Source of the DNA: Streptomyces toxytricini
GTDB taxonomy: Bacteria; Actinomycetota; Actinomycetes; Streptomycetales; Streptomycetaceae
DNA length: 64,000 nucleotides
Assembly: GCF_014649915.1 (NCBI RefSeq)
Contig: NZ_BMTY01000021.1
Span: forward strand, 91,834-155,833
Direction of reading: 5' to 3'
Shown here: positions 16,302 through 24,843 of the stretch, piece after piece
Position numbering within the stretch: position 1 is the stretch's first letter
How the letters are laid out: the number at the start of each line of letters is the position of its first letter
Made by a program: the position numbers and the translations under genes
Notes under the pieces: generated by a model
Seen by the model: the letters and a program-made list of their open reading frames with translations, nothing else
What the model was told of the DNA's origin: nothing
Database searches by the model: none

Positions 16302-18737
16302 TCAGGCCAGCGCGCGGGCGACGGCCCCGGCCACGGAGGCGGCCTCCGCCGGGGCGAGGGGTTTGCCCTCGGCCGAGGTCACGTACAGCGAGTCCACCGC
16401 GTTGGCGCCCAGCGTCGAGACGTGCGCGCTGCGGACCCGTACGCCGGCGTCCTCCAGGGCCCGGCCGATGCGGTGCAGCAGCCCGACGGCGTCGGGGGCG
16501 CGCACTTCCAGGACCGTGGCGAGCGAGGACACCTCGGGGACGACGGTGACCCGGGGCGGCGGCGGGACCACGCCGCGCCGCCGCGGGTACGCCGCCTCCC
16601 GCTCGGCGAGCTTCGCCGAGACGTCCAGTCCGCCCTCCAGGGCCCGGACGAGGTCGGCCCGCAGCCGGGACCCCTCGGGGAGCGAGCCGTACCCGGCGGC
16701 CACTTGCCAGCGCAGGACGAGCGCCTCGCCGAGCCGGCCGGGCAGTTCCAGCGAGCGCAGGTCGGCGGCGCGGACGGTGAGCCGGTGCAGGGCGAGGACG
16801 CCGGCGACCGCGGGCAGCACGCCGGGCTGGTCGGGGACGGCGACGGCGAGCTCCGCGCCGACGGCGTCCTCCTCCGGGCGGGCGTGCAGCGCGAGGACGG
16901 GCTCGCCGGTGCGCAGGGCCTCCACGGCGAGCCGCTCCTCCTCCGCGGTGGGCGCCGGGTCGGGCCGCCCGGGGTCGGGGGCGCCGCCGAGGACGGCCGC
17001 GACCCGGCGGACGAGGTCGGCGACGAGCGAGGCCCGCCAGGCGGACCAGGCGGCCGGCCCGGTGGCCAGGGCGTCGGCCTCGGTGAGGGCGTGCAGCAGT
17101 TCCAGGGTGCCGGGGGTGCGGACGGCGTCGGCGACGGTGCGGACGGTGGCGGGGTCGTCGAGGTCGCGCCGGGTGGCGGTGTCGACTAGCAGCAGGTGGT
17201 GGCGGACGAGGGCGGCGAGGACGTCGGCGTCGGCCGCGCCGAAGCCGGTGCGCAGGGCGACCCGGCGGGCGACGGCCTCCCCGGCGGCGGAGTGGTCGCC
17301 GGGCAGGCCCTTGCCGATGTCGTGCAGGAGGGCGGCCATCAGCAGCAGGTCGGGCCGTCCGACGCGGCGGGTCATGGCGGCGGCCCGTACCGCGGTCTCC
17401 ACGAGGTGGCGGTCCACGGTCCAGGTGTGGACGGGATTGCGCTGCGGGCGGCAGCGCACGTGCTCCCACTCGGGCAGCATCCGGGATACCAGGCCCTCGG
17501 CCTCCAGGGCCTCCCAGACGGCGACGGTCGGCTCACCCGCGCCGAGCAGGGTGACCAGCTGCTCCCGCGCCTCGGCCGGCCAGGGCTCGGGCAGCGGCCG
17601 GGCCTGCGAGGCGAGGCGCCGTACGGCGTGCAGCGAGACGGGAAGCCCGGCCTGCGCGGCGGCGGCGCCGAGGCGCAGCGGCAGGACGGGGTCGCGTTCG
17701 GGGCGGGCGGCGAGCGCCAGGACGGCTTCGCCGTCGGCTTCGACGACGCCCTCGGCGAGCGGGGCGCGGTCGGCGGCTCCGGCGGCGCCGCCGCGGCCGC
17801 GGGGGCCGAGCAGTCCGCGCAGGCGGGGGCGGGCGGCGCGGGCGCGCAGGACGCGGCCGACCTCGCGCCAGGTGACGTCGGCGGCGTAGGAGATGGTGCG
17901 GGCGGCCTCGTAGACCTCGCGCAGCAGGGTGTCGGCGTCGGAGTGGCCGGTGCGGGCGGCGACCTGGGCCTGTTCCTGGAGGGCGAGCCGGTCGCCGGCG
18001 CGGCCGGTGGTGAGGTGGAGGGCGTCGCGGGTGTCGAGGAGCCGGCGGCGGGCTTCGTCGAGGCCTTCGCGGGGGGCGTCGGCGAGCCAGGAGGCGGCGA
18101 CGGCGCGCAGGGCGGCGGCGTCGCGGAGGCCGCCGCGGGCCTCCTTGAGGTCGGGTTCGAGGAGGAAGCGGAGCTCGCCGCACTGTTCGGCACGTTCGCG
18201 GCACAGGGCGTGCAGTTGCGGCAGGCGGGCGGGGGCCTGGTTGCGCCAGTCTGCGAGGACGGCGGTGCGCAGGCCGGCCAGGAGGCCGAGGTCGCCGGCG
18301 ACGGGGCGGGCGTCGAGGAGGCCGAGGTGGACCTTGAGGTCGTCGGCGGCGGTGCGGCGGGCTTCGGCGGGGGTGCGGACGGAGTGGTCGAGGGAGAGGC
18401 CGAGGTCCCACACCGGGTACCAGAGGCGGTCGGCGAGGCGGGCGAGGTCGGCGGGGGCGGCCTTGCCGTCGTGGAGGAGGAGCAGGTCGAGGTCGCTGCG
18501 GGGGGAGAGTTCGCCGCGCCCGTAGCCGCCGACGGCGACGAGGGCGGCGCCGCGGACTCCGGTGTCGCGTGCGGCGCCGGCGAACAGTTCGCTGAGCCAG
18601 TCGTCGGTGAGCCGGGCGAGCGCGGAGCGCCGCGACGGCCCGGACCGCGGCTCCTCCCCGAGGAGCCGCAGCCGGGCCGCGGCGTAGCCGCCGGGTCCCG
18701 GGTCGGACGTGCCCGTGGTCGCGCCGGCGCTCGTCAC
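16302..18737 (-). CDS. glnD: PII nucleotidyltransferase GlnD
   Basis: 811 residues from GTG 18737 (TSAGATTGTSDPGPG). The nucleotidyltransferase motif GGYGRGELSPRSDLD is at residues 70-84. An HD domain (LLMAALLHDIGKG, near 470) follows, then two C-terminal ACT domains (AVPDQPGVLPAVAGV and VRAPDAVGLLHRIG). In E. coli GlnD uridylylates PII; in Streptomyces the enzyme adenylylates GlnK, as known from S. coelicolor. It is the third gene of amtB-glnK-glnD. A longer reading frame upstream runs through glnK and is rejected. Confidence 0.95.
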   Translation of the reverse strand: MTSAGATTGTSDPGPGGYAAARLRLLGEEPRSGPSRRSALARLTDDWLSELFAGAARDTGVRGAALVAVGGYGRGELSPRSDLDLLLLHDGKAAPADLARLADRLWYPVWDLGLSLDHSVRTPAEARRTAADDLKVHLGLLDARPVAGDLGLLAGLRTAVLADWRNQAPARLPQLHALCRERAEQCGELRFLLEPDLKEARGGLRDAAALRAVAASWLADAPREGLDEARRRLLDTRDALHLTTGRAGDRLALQEQAQVAARTGHSDADTLLREVYEAARTISYAADVTWREVGRVLRARAARPRLRGLLGPRGRGGAAGAADRAPLAEGVVEADGEAVLALAARPERDPVLPLRLGAAAAQAGLPVSLHAVRRLASQARPLPEPWPAEAREQLVTLLGAGEPTVAVWEALEAEGLVSRMLPEWEHVRCRPQRNPVHTWTVDRHLVETAVRAAAMTRRVGRPDLLLMAALLHDIGKGLPGDHSAAGEAVARRVALRTGFGAADADVLAALVRHHLLLVDTATRRDLDDPATVRTVADAVRTPGTLELLHALTEADALATGPAAWSAWRASLVADLVRRVAAVLGGAPDPGRPDPAPTAEEERLAVEALRTGEPVLALHARPEEDAVGAELAVAVPDQPGVLPAVAGVLALHRLTVRAADLRSLELPGRLGEALVLRWQVAAGYGSLPEGSRLRADLVRALEGGLDVSAKLAEREAAYPRRRGVVPPPPRVTVVPEVSSLATVLEVRAPDAVGLLHRIGRALEDAGVRVRSAHVSTLGANAVDSLYVTSAEGKPLAPAEAASVAGAVARALA

Positions 18738-18753
18738 CCAGGGCCTCCCGTCG

Positions 18754-19092
18754 TCAGAGCGCTTCGGCGCCGCGCTCGCCGGTGCGGACCCGGACGAGGG
18801 CGTCGACGGGGACGCTCCACACCTTGCCGTCGCCGATCTTGCCGGTCCGGGCGCTGTTGACCAGGATCTCCATGACCGGTTCGGCGTCGTCGTCCTCGAC
18901 GACGACCTCGATGCGGATCTTGGGGACGAGGTCGACGGTGTACTCGGCACCGCGGTAGACCTCGGTGTGGCCGCGCTGGCGGCCGTAGCCGCTGGCCTCG
19001 GAGACGGTCAGGCCCTGGACGCCGAAGCGCTGGAGGGCGTCCTTGATCTCGTCCAGCCGGTGCGGCTTGACGATCGCGGTGATCAGCTTCAT
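18754..19092 (-). CDS. glnK: Nitrogen regulatory protein PII (GlnK)
   Basis: 112 residues starting MKLITAIVKPHRLDEIK, the standard PII start. The T-loop is GRQRGHTEVYRGAEYTVDL, with Tyr51 as the modification site used by GlnD. The B-loop reads TGKIGDGKVW. PII senses ATP/2-oxoglutarate and controls AmtB. The start overlaps the amtB stop by 4 bases, the typical amtB-glnK coupling. Confidence 0.98.
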   Translation of the reverse strand: MKLITAIVKPHRLDEIKDALQRFGVQGLTVSEASGYGRQRGHTEVYRGAEYTVDLVPKIRIEVVVEDDDAEPVMEILVNSARTGKIGDGKVWSVPVDALVRVRTGERGAEAL

Positions 19093-20435
19093 GCGTTGAC
19101 CTTCTTGCTCGCTGCGGCGGCGGGGACGGGGGCGGCGGTGCTCCGGGAGGGGGCGCCGCCTCCGGCTCCGCTGAAGTCGTAGGCGGTCTCCGCGTGCTCG
19201 ACCTGGTCGATGCCGGAGACCTCGTCGTCCTCGCTGACGCGCATCCCCATCGTCCTGTCGAGGAGGAAGGCGAGCAGCGCGGACGCGACGAGAGAGTAGG
19301 CGAGGACGGAGAAGACGCCCACGGCCTGCTTGCCGAGCTGTTCCAGGCCGCCGCCGTAGAAGAGGCCGGCCGCGTCCGACTGGACGCCTCCGGTGGCGAA
19401 GAAGCCGACGAGGAGGGAGCCGATGACGCCGCCGACGAGGTGGACGCCGATGACGTCGAGGGAGTCGTCGTAGCCGAACTTGTACTTGAGGCCGACGGCC
19501 ATGGCGCACACCAGGCCGGAGACGGCGCCGATGGCGATCGCGCCGAGCGGGGAGCAGGAGCCGCCGGCGGGGGTGATGGCGACGAGGCCGGCGACGGCGC
19601 CGGAGGCCGCGCCGAGGGTGGTGAAGGAGCCGTGGCGCAGCTTCTCGTACGCGAGCCAGGCGAGCATGGCGGCGGCCGCGGCGACCTGGGTGTTGACGAA
19701 CATCACCGCGCCGACGCCGTCGTCGTTGCCGAGCCAGGAGCCGGCGTTGAAGCCGAACCAGCCGAACCACAGCAGGCCCGCGCCGAGCATGACCAGGGGG
19801 AGGCTGTGGGGGCGCATCGGGTCCTTCTTGAAGCCGATGCGCTTGCCGATGACGAGGATGACGCCGAGGGCGGCCGCGCCTGCGTTGATGTGGACGGCGG
19901 TGCCGCCGGCGAAGTCGATGACGCCCATGTCGAAGAGCCAGCCGCCGGGGGCCCACACCCAGTGGGCGACCGGGAAGTAGACGACGGTGGCCCACAGGGC
20001 GATGAAGAGGGCCCAGGCGCTGAATTTGACGCGGTCGGCGAGGGCGCCGCTGATGAGGGCGGGGGTGATGATCGCGAACATCAGCTGGAAGACGGCGAAG
20101 ACGTAGACCGGGACGGTGTAGCCGTCCCACAGCTCGGTGAGGCCGATGCCGCCGAGGCCGACGTAGTCGGAGGACCAGCCGACGAGGCCGCCGGAGTCGG
20201 CGCCGAAGGCGATGCTGAATCCGTAGAGCACCCACAGGACCGTGACGATCCCGAGGCTGATGAAGCTCATCATCAGCATGTTGAGGCTGCTCTTGACGCG
20301 GACCATGCCTCCGTAGAAGAAGGCGAGTCCCGGGGTCATCAGCATGACCAGGGCGGAGCAGATGAGCATGAACCCGGTGTTCGCGGCAGACAGCGTCGGG
20401 GCGTCTGCCGCGAGGGTCGTGATGGCTGGTGCCAT
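19089..20435 (-). CDS. amtB: Ammonium transporter AmtB
   Basis: 448 residues and about 11-12 hydrophobic segments. Family landmarks include AFFYGGMVRVKSSLNMLMMS, the first pore His region FAGGTAVHINAGAAALGVI, PLVMLGAGLLWFGWFGFNAGS, and the second pore His region IGVHLVGGVIGSLLVGFF. The C-terminal cytoplasmic tail is acidic, then Ala/Ser/Pro-rich. It conducts ammonium and is blocked by GlnK. It is the first gene of the nitrogen operon, with a GlnR-type site 125-160 bases upstream. Confidence 0.97.
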   Translation of the reverse strand: MAPAITTLAADAPTLSAANTGFMLICSALVMLMTPGLAFFYGGMVRVKSSLNMLMMSFISLGIVTVLWVLYGFSIAFGADSGGLVGWSSDYVGLGGIGLTELWDGYTVPVYVFAVFQLMFAIITPALISGALADRVKFSAWALFIALWATVVYFPVAHWVWAPGGWLFDMGVIDFAGGTAVHINAGAAALGVILVIGKRIGFKKDPMRPHSLPLVMLGAGLLWFGWFGFNAGSWLGNDDGVGAVMFVNTQVAAAAAMLAWLAYEKLRHGSFTTLGAASGAVAGLVAITPAGGSCSPLGAIAIGAVSGLVCAMAVGLKYKFGYDDSLDVIGVHLVGGVIGSLLVGFFATGGVQSDAAGLFYGGGLEQLGKQAVGVFSVLAYSLVASALLAFLLDRTMGMRVSEDDEVSGIDQVEHAETAYDFSGAGGGAPSRSTAAPVPAAAASKKVNA

Positions 20436-20775
20436 CGGCGTCTCCTCGTCGTCGGTGCGTTCGCGTGCGGGCGACCGTGGAACCTGGGCGGGGCCCGGGG
20501 GCTGGCCGGTTATTGACCCAGAGATTCGCGCAGGCCGGTTTCCGGCGGCGCCGCCCGATGTTTCGCGCCCGTGACGAAGAGGTGCGGGCTGTTACGTGCC
20601 GATGAACGGGACCGCCGTCGCCGGCGGCGGGCCGGCGGCGCGGCGGGGCCGGCCGGCGGCGGGGGGACGGGGCCGGCCGCGGCACCACCCGGGAGTCCTG
20701 GCTGGGGGAGCCTGATCGGGCTTCACGGGGTGGCTGCCGCGGCCGGGGCCTTCGGGGGGACGGCCGCGGAGGCCG
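20436..20775. other. amtB upstream region / nsdA downstream region
   Basis: 340 bases without a gene. The half nearest amtB holds the GlnR-type operator and presumably the amtB promoter. The half nearest nsdA is a GC-rich tract (20610-20660, runs of CGGCGG) and ends in the hairpin that overlaps the nsdA stop codon. I see no small ORF of quality here. Confidence 0.7.
20560..20595 (-). promoter_or_regulatory. GlnR-type nitrogen operator upstream of amtB
   Basis: On the minus strand this reads GTAAC, then 15 bases later GTCAC, a 6-base spacer and GAAAC (plus-strand gtttc 20560-20564, gtgac 20571-20575, gttac 20591-20595). GTnAC-n6-GAAAC is the half-site pattern known for Streptomyces GlnR. The second upstream half-site is degenerate. 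Placement before amtB-glnK-glnD fits the known activation of this operon by GlnR under nitrogen limitation. Confidence 0.75.
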
Positions 20776-20795
20776 TCAGACGGCCTCCGCGGCCG
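20761..20795 (-). terminator. Hairpin spanning the nsdA stop codon
   Basis: 17-bp perfect inverted repeat, arms 20761-20777 and 20779-20795, with a single central base. The nsdA stop codon (20776-20778) sits at the apex and the last six sense codons form one arm. It is a probable terminator, built partly from coding sequence. There is no T-run. Confidence 0.7.
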
Positions 20796-22284
20796 GGGGC
20801 AGCGCGAAGGCGAGGTGGTCGGTCAGCCGGACGACCTCGGCGACGTCGCCGTACTCACGGGCGGCGGTGTCGACGGTCTTGCGGAGCCGGGTGTTCACCC
20901 TTTCGGACCGAACCTTTCCGGCCACCACGAGGGCGCGGTCGACGTAGGAGGCGGCCTGCTCGGGTTCGCGCTGGAGGAGGTGCACGGTGGCCATGCCGAT
21001 GAGGTTGAGCGCGTACGAGCGCTGGTGCACCTCGTCCCGGCCGAAGAGCTCGACGGCGCGCTCCATGACGGGCGCGGCGAGCGAGGCGTACATGGGGCTG
21101 CGGCCGGCGACGTAGGCGAGGTCGCGGAAGGAGTGGGAGTTCTCGCCGTTGAGCTCCGCCTCGGAGAAGAAGCGGATCCAGTCGGGCTCGGGGGCGTCGC
21201 CGGGGCCGATGTCCTCGAAGGTGTCCTCGGCCATGCGGACGGCCCGCTTGCAGCGGCTGGGCTGGCCCATGTTGGCGTACGCGCGGGCCTCCATCGCATA
21301 CAGCATCGCCTGGGTGCGGGGGCCGGCGCAGTCGCGGCTGCCGTACTGGGCCAGGTGGATGAGCTCCAGGGCGTCCTCCGGACGGCCCAGGTGGATCATC
21401 TGGCGGCTCATGTTGGAGAGGATGTACGAGCCGAGGGGCTTGTCGCCGGCCTCCTTCGCGGCGTGCAGCGCGAGGACGAAGTACTTCTGCGCGGTGGGGT
21501 GCAGGCCGATGTCGTAGCTCATCCACCCGGCGAGCTCGGCGAGTTCGGCGGCGACCTTGAAGAGCCTCTTCATGACGGGCGCGGGGTGGGTCTCCTGGAG
21601 CAGGTCGGTGACCTCGTGGAGCTGGCCCACGACGGCCTTGCGGCGCAGGCCCCCGCCGCACTGGGCGTCCCACTGGCGGAACATGACGGTCGTCGTCTCG
21701 AGGAGGTCGAGTTCCGGTTCGGACAGGCGCGGGGGCCGGTGGCCGCCGAGGGCCCCGCCGCCCTGGCCGCCCCGCGCGGCAGCGGGCTCGGCGGCCGGGG
21801 TGGGGACGAGCCAGCGCTGCATGGGCTCGATGAGGGCGGGGCCGGCGGAGAGGGCGAGGGAGGTGCCGAGGAAGCCGCGCCGGGCGAGCATGAGGTCGCT
21901 GCGGGAGAACTCCCCGAGGAGCTCCACCGTCTGCGGGCCGGCCCACGGCAGGTCGACCCCGGAGACGGAGGGGGTCTGGTGGGCGGTGCGCAGGCCGAGC
22001 TGCTCGATGGCGACGACGGAGCCGAAGCGCTCGGAGAACAGCTCCGAGAGGATCCTCGGGACGGGTTCGCGGGGCTGCTCGCCGTCGAGCCAGCGGCGCA
22101 CCCGCGAGGTGTCGGTGCTGATGTGGTGGGCGCCCATCTGCCGGGCGCGCCGGTTGACCTGGCGGGCGAGTTCGCCCTTGGACCAGCCGCTGCGCACGAA
22201 CCAGGAGGTCAGCTGCTCGTTGCGGGCGGCGGGCCCGGATCCGTCCGGTTGCCCGCTCGTTCCGCTTGCGCCGTTGCCGCCCAC
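20776..22284 (-). CDS. nsdA: NsdA, TPR-type negative regulator of development and antibiotic production
   Basis: 502 residues. An N-terminal helix-turn-helix-like segment (LTSWFVRSGWSKGELARQVN) precedes a region resembling a Tat/secretory-like hydrophobic stretch (ARRGFLGTSLALSAGPAL). A long helical-repeat C-terminal half follows, with TPR-like HLGRPEDALELIHLAQYG and AEDTFEDIG. Position next to amtB and the overall sequence match nsdA, known in S. coelicolor to repress sporulation and antibiotic synthesis; the mechanism is not established. It is monocistronic by its own hairpin. Confidence 0.88.
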   Translation of the reverse strand: MGGNGASGTSGQPDGSGPAARNEQLTSWFVRSGWSKGELARQVNRRARQMGAHHISTDTSRVRRWLDGEQPREPVPRILSELFSERFGSVVAIEQLGLRTAHQTPSVSGVDLPWAGPQTVELLGEFSRSDLMLARRGFLGTSLALSAGPALIEPMQRWLVPTPAAEPAAARGGQGGGALGGHRPPRLSEPELDLLETTTVMFRQWDAQCGGGLRRKAVVGQLHEVTDLLQETHPAPVMKRLFKVAAELAELAGWMSYDIGLHPTAQKYFVLALHAAKEAGDKPLGSYILSNMSRQMIHLGRPEDALELIHLAQYGSRDCAGPRTQAMLYAMEARAYANMGQPSRCKRAVRMAEDTFEDIGPGDAPEPDWIRFFSEAELNGENSHSFRDLAYVAGRSPMYASLAAPVMERAVELFGRDEVHQRSYALNLIGMATVHLLQREPEQAASYVDRALVVAGKVRSERVNTRLRKTVDTAAREYGDVAEVVRLTDHLAFALPPAAEAV

Positions 22285-22673
22285 TGGAACGCCCCCATCC
22301 GCTCAGCCCTGTTCCTACGCAAACCCTGGCCGGGAGGGCAGGCGCCGCCAGGGGACCTTCACAGGTCCTTCACGCCTTGCCTCCGGCATAACCACGAACG
22401 GTACGCCTTCAGGGTCGGTCTACCGAAAGTAATCCTACGATCACCCGCACGGCGAGCCGGTTCGCCGAAACGCCACCATTCGCCACCCCCGTCAACGAAC
22501 GCGCCACCCGCCAGGCGCGATTCACTGGGCGGTGGAGCAGAAGCGATCGGATGGACAGGAGTGCGCCCGGGGCGCGCGCGGCGTGGAGTGCGCCGGGCGG
22601 CACCACAGGGCAGGCCGCGCCCGGTCCCCCCGAACGTCGTAACCACCGGCGCGTCCGACCCGTTGGAGGGGGC
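22285..22673. other. Divergent intergenic region nsdA / Prim-Pol gene
   Basis: 389 bases between two divergent genes, so it should hold both promoters. A 6-bp inverted repeat GGACCT-TCAC-AGGTCC (about 22353-22368) and a comparatively AT-richer stretch (22390-22445, with GTAATCCTACGATC) stand out. On the minus strand a TAGGAT hexamer about 22431-22436 could be an nsdA -10, but no good -35 pairs with it. Confidence 0.5.
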
Positions 22674-23348
22674 ATGGGCATGGGCTTCACGATCGGCGGC
22701 AGCCGCAGCACCAAGGAATTCCGCTCCGGGACGCGCCGCCGCGGGCGGACGTCGGAGTGCACGGCGGTCGCCGAGTACACGGGCCTGTGGGGCTGGGACG
22801 TGGTCCCCGGGGCGCGGGCGGCCGGCCCCCAGCGCGACTGCTCCTGCGGCCGCGCGGACTGCCCGGCCCCGGGCGCCCACCCGCTGCCGCTCGCCCCGAC
22901 CGTCGCGGCCGGCGCCACCCTGGACGAGGTCACCGGGACGTGGGGCGAGTACCCGGGCGCCGCGGTGCTGCTGCCGGCGGGACGCGCCTTCGACGTCATC
23001 GAGGTCTCGCAGGAGGCCGGGCGCCGCGCCCTCGTCCGGCTGGAGCGGATGGGCCTGCCGCTCGGCCCGGTCACCGCGACCCCGGACGGGCGGGCGCAGT
23101 TCTTCGTGGCGCCCGGCGCCGCGGACGGGCTGCCTCAGCTGCTGTACCGGATGGGCTGGGACGACGCCGACCTGGACCTGCGCGCGCTGGGGCACGGCGC
23201 GTACGTGACCGCCCCGCCCTCGGACCACGCGGGCCTCGGCCCGGTCGGCTGGCTGCGCCCGCCGGCCCTGGACTGCGCCGGCAGCCCGCCGCAGGCCCGG
23301 CTGCTGCTGGGCACGCTGGCGTACATCTGCCACCGGCTGCGCCGCTAG
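22674..23348 (+). CDS. Bifunctional DNA primase/polymerase (Prim-Pol) N-terminal domain protein
   Basis: 224 residues from ATG 22674, with GGAGGGGGC directly upstream. The sequence CSCGRADCPAPGAHPLPLA is the zinc-binding/Prim-Pol entry segment shared by actinobacterial Prim-Pol proteins. It is followed by VLLPAGRAFDVIEV and HGAYVTAPPSDHAGLGPVGW. The catalytic Asp pattern of active primases appears reduced: GRAFDVIEV stands where active proteins have a DxD-like motif, so activity is uncertain. As I recall, a homologue sits at this place in all Streptomyces. Function unknown. Confidence 0.75.
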   Translation: MGMGFTIGGSRSTKEFRSGTRRRGRTSECTAVAEYTGLWGWDVVPGARAAGPQRDCSCGRADCPAPGAHPLPLAPTVAAGATLDEVTGTWGEYPGAAVLLPAGRAFDVIEVSQEAGRRALVRLERMGLPLGPVTATPDGRAQFFVAPGAADGLPQLLYRMGWDDADLDLRALGHGAYVTAPPSDHAGLGPVGWLRPPALDCAGSPPQARLLLGTLAYICHRLRR

Positions 23349-23349
23349 A

Positions 23350-23402
23350 GCCTGTCGTCAAACTCCCGTCGTCGCCCGGAGGGCGGGAGTTTGACGACAG
23401 GC
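23350..23402. repeat. Short perfect palindromic element (19-bp arms)
   Basis: Arms 23350-23368 and 23384-23402 are perfectly complementary, beginning GCCTGTCGTCAAACTCCCG. The 15-base centre contains a second small GCCC/GGGC stem. It begins two bases after the Prim-Pol stop codon, between convergent genes, so it can serve as a bidirectional terminator. Its outer GCCTGTC sequence is shared with the element at 47445. Confidence 0.75.
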
Positions 23403-23493
23403 CCTGGCACTCCCGCCGTATGCCCGCCCCCGTACACGGCGGTGCCCCCGGTTCCGTCGGGAACGCGGGGGCACCGCCGTGTGCAGAGGCCGG

Positions 23494-24711
23494 TCAGTCG
23501 CCGATCAGGGCGTCGACGAAGGCCTGCGGCTCGAACGGCGCGAGGTCGTCGGGGCCCTCGCCGAGGCCGATGAGCTTGACCGGGACGCCGAGTTCGCGCT
23601 GCACCGCGACCACGATGCCGCCCTTGGCGGTGCCGTCGAGCTTGGTCAGCACGATGCCGGTGATGTCGACGACCTCCGCGAAGACGCGGGCCTGGGTGAG
23701 GCCGTTCTGCCCGGTGGTGGCGTCCAGCACCAAGAGGACCTCGTCCAGCGGGCCGTGCTTCTCCACGACGCGCTTGACCTTGCCGAGCTCGTCCATGAGG
23801 CCGGTCTTGGTGTGCAGGCGGCCGGCGGTGTCGATGAGCACGACGTCGGCGCCCTCGGCGATGCCCTCCTTGACCGCGTCGAAGGCGATCGAGGCCGGGT
23901 CGCCGCCCTCGGGCCCGCGCACCGTGCGGGCGCCGACGCGCTCGCCCCAGGTCTGGAGCTGGTCGGCCGCGGCGGCGCGGAAGGTGTCGGCCGCGCCGAG
24001 GACGACGCTGCGGCCGTCGGCGACGAGGACGCGGGCCAGCTTGCCCGTGGTGGTGGTCTTGCCGACGCCGTTGACGCCGACGACCATCACGACGCCGGGG
24101 GTGTCGGCGCCGCTCTCCGTCTTCACGGACCGGTCGAGGTCGGCCCCGACCAGGGCGACGAGCTCCTCCTTCAGCAGGGTGCGCAGCTCGGCGGGGGTGC
24201 GGGTGCCCAGCACCCTGACCCGCTCGCGGAGCCGGTCGACGAGCTCCTGCGTCGGCACGACGCCGACGTCGGCGACGAGCAGGGTCTCCTCGATCTCCTC
24301 CCACGTGTCCTCGTCGAGGTGCTCGCGGGACAGGAGCGTCAGCAGCCCCTTGCCGAGGGAGTTCTGCGAACGGGCGAGGCGCGCGCGCAGCCGGACCAGG
24401 CGGCCGGCGGTGGGCTCGGGAACCTCGATCGCGGGGGCGGCCGGGGCCTCGGCCTCGGCGACGGGCGCCTCGGGGGCGGCGGCCTCCGCCTCGGGGAGGC
24501 CGACCTCCTCGATCGTGCGGCGCTGCTCCTCCGCCGTCGTGGCGGCGTCCTCCCCCACCTGGGGTTCGGCGGGCGGGGCGGTGATGGTCGGCGTGCTGGG
24601 CGGCGCCGGCGGCGGCAGCTGCTTCTTCTTGCGGCTGCTGACCACGAGCCCGCTGACCGCGCCGACCGCGACCAGGGCGATGAGTACTACGGCAAGGATG
24701 AGGATGTCCAT
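23494..24711 (-). CDS. ftsY: Signal recognition particle receptor FtsY
   Basis: 405 residues from ATG 24711. An N-terminal membrane segment (ILILAVVLIALVAVGAVSG) and an Ala/Glu/Pro-rich linker (about 30-95) precede the N and G domains: GVNGVGKTTTTGKLA (G1), DTAGRLHTKTGLMDEL (G3) and TKLDGTAKGG (G4). The transmembrane anchor is the actinobacterial form of FtsY. It docks SRP-ribosome complexes at the translocon. It is convergent with the Prim-Pol gene across the palindrome. Confidence 0.97.
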   Translation of the reverse strand: MDILILAVVLIALVAVGAVSGLVVSSRKKKQLPPPAPPSTPTITAPPAEPQVGEDAATTAEEQRRTIEEVGLPEAEAAAPEAPVAEAEAPAAPAIEVPEPTAGRLVRLRARLARSQNSLGKGLLTLLSREHLDEDTWEEIEETLLVADVGVVPTQELVDRLRERVRVLGTRTPAELRTLLKEELVALVGADLDRSVKTESGADTPGVVMVVGVNGVGKTTTTGKLARVLVADGRSVVLGAADTFRAAAADQLQTWGERVGARTVRGPEGGDPASIAFDAVKEGIAEGADVVLIDTAGRLHTKTGLMDELGKVKRVVEKHGPLDEVLLVLDATTGQNGLTQARVFAEVVDITGIVLTKLDGTAKGGIVVAVQRELGVPVKLIGLGEGPDDLAPFEPQAFVDALIGD

Positions 24712-24843
24712 AACGGCTTCAGTATGCGCGAACCTCCGCCCGGCACCGGGGCCGCGCACCGGGACCTTCCCCGCCGTTCGTGCTTTTGCGGCGGAAACTA
24801 CGATGAGGGTCGAATTCCCGAAAATCACCTCATCGGAGCACGT

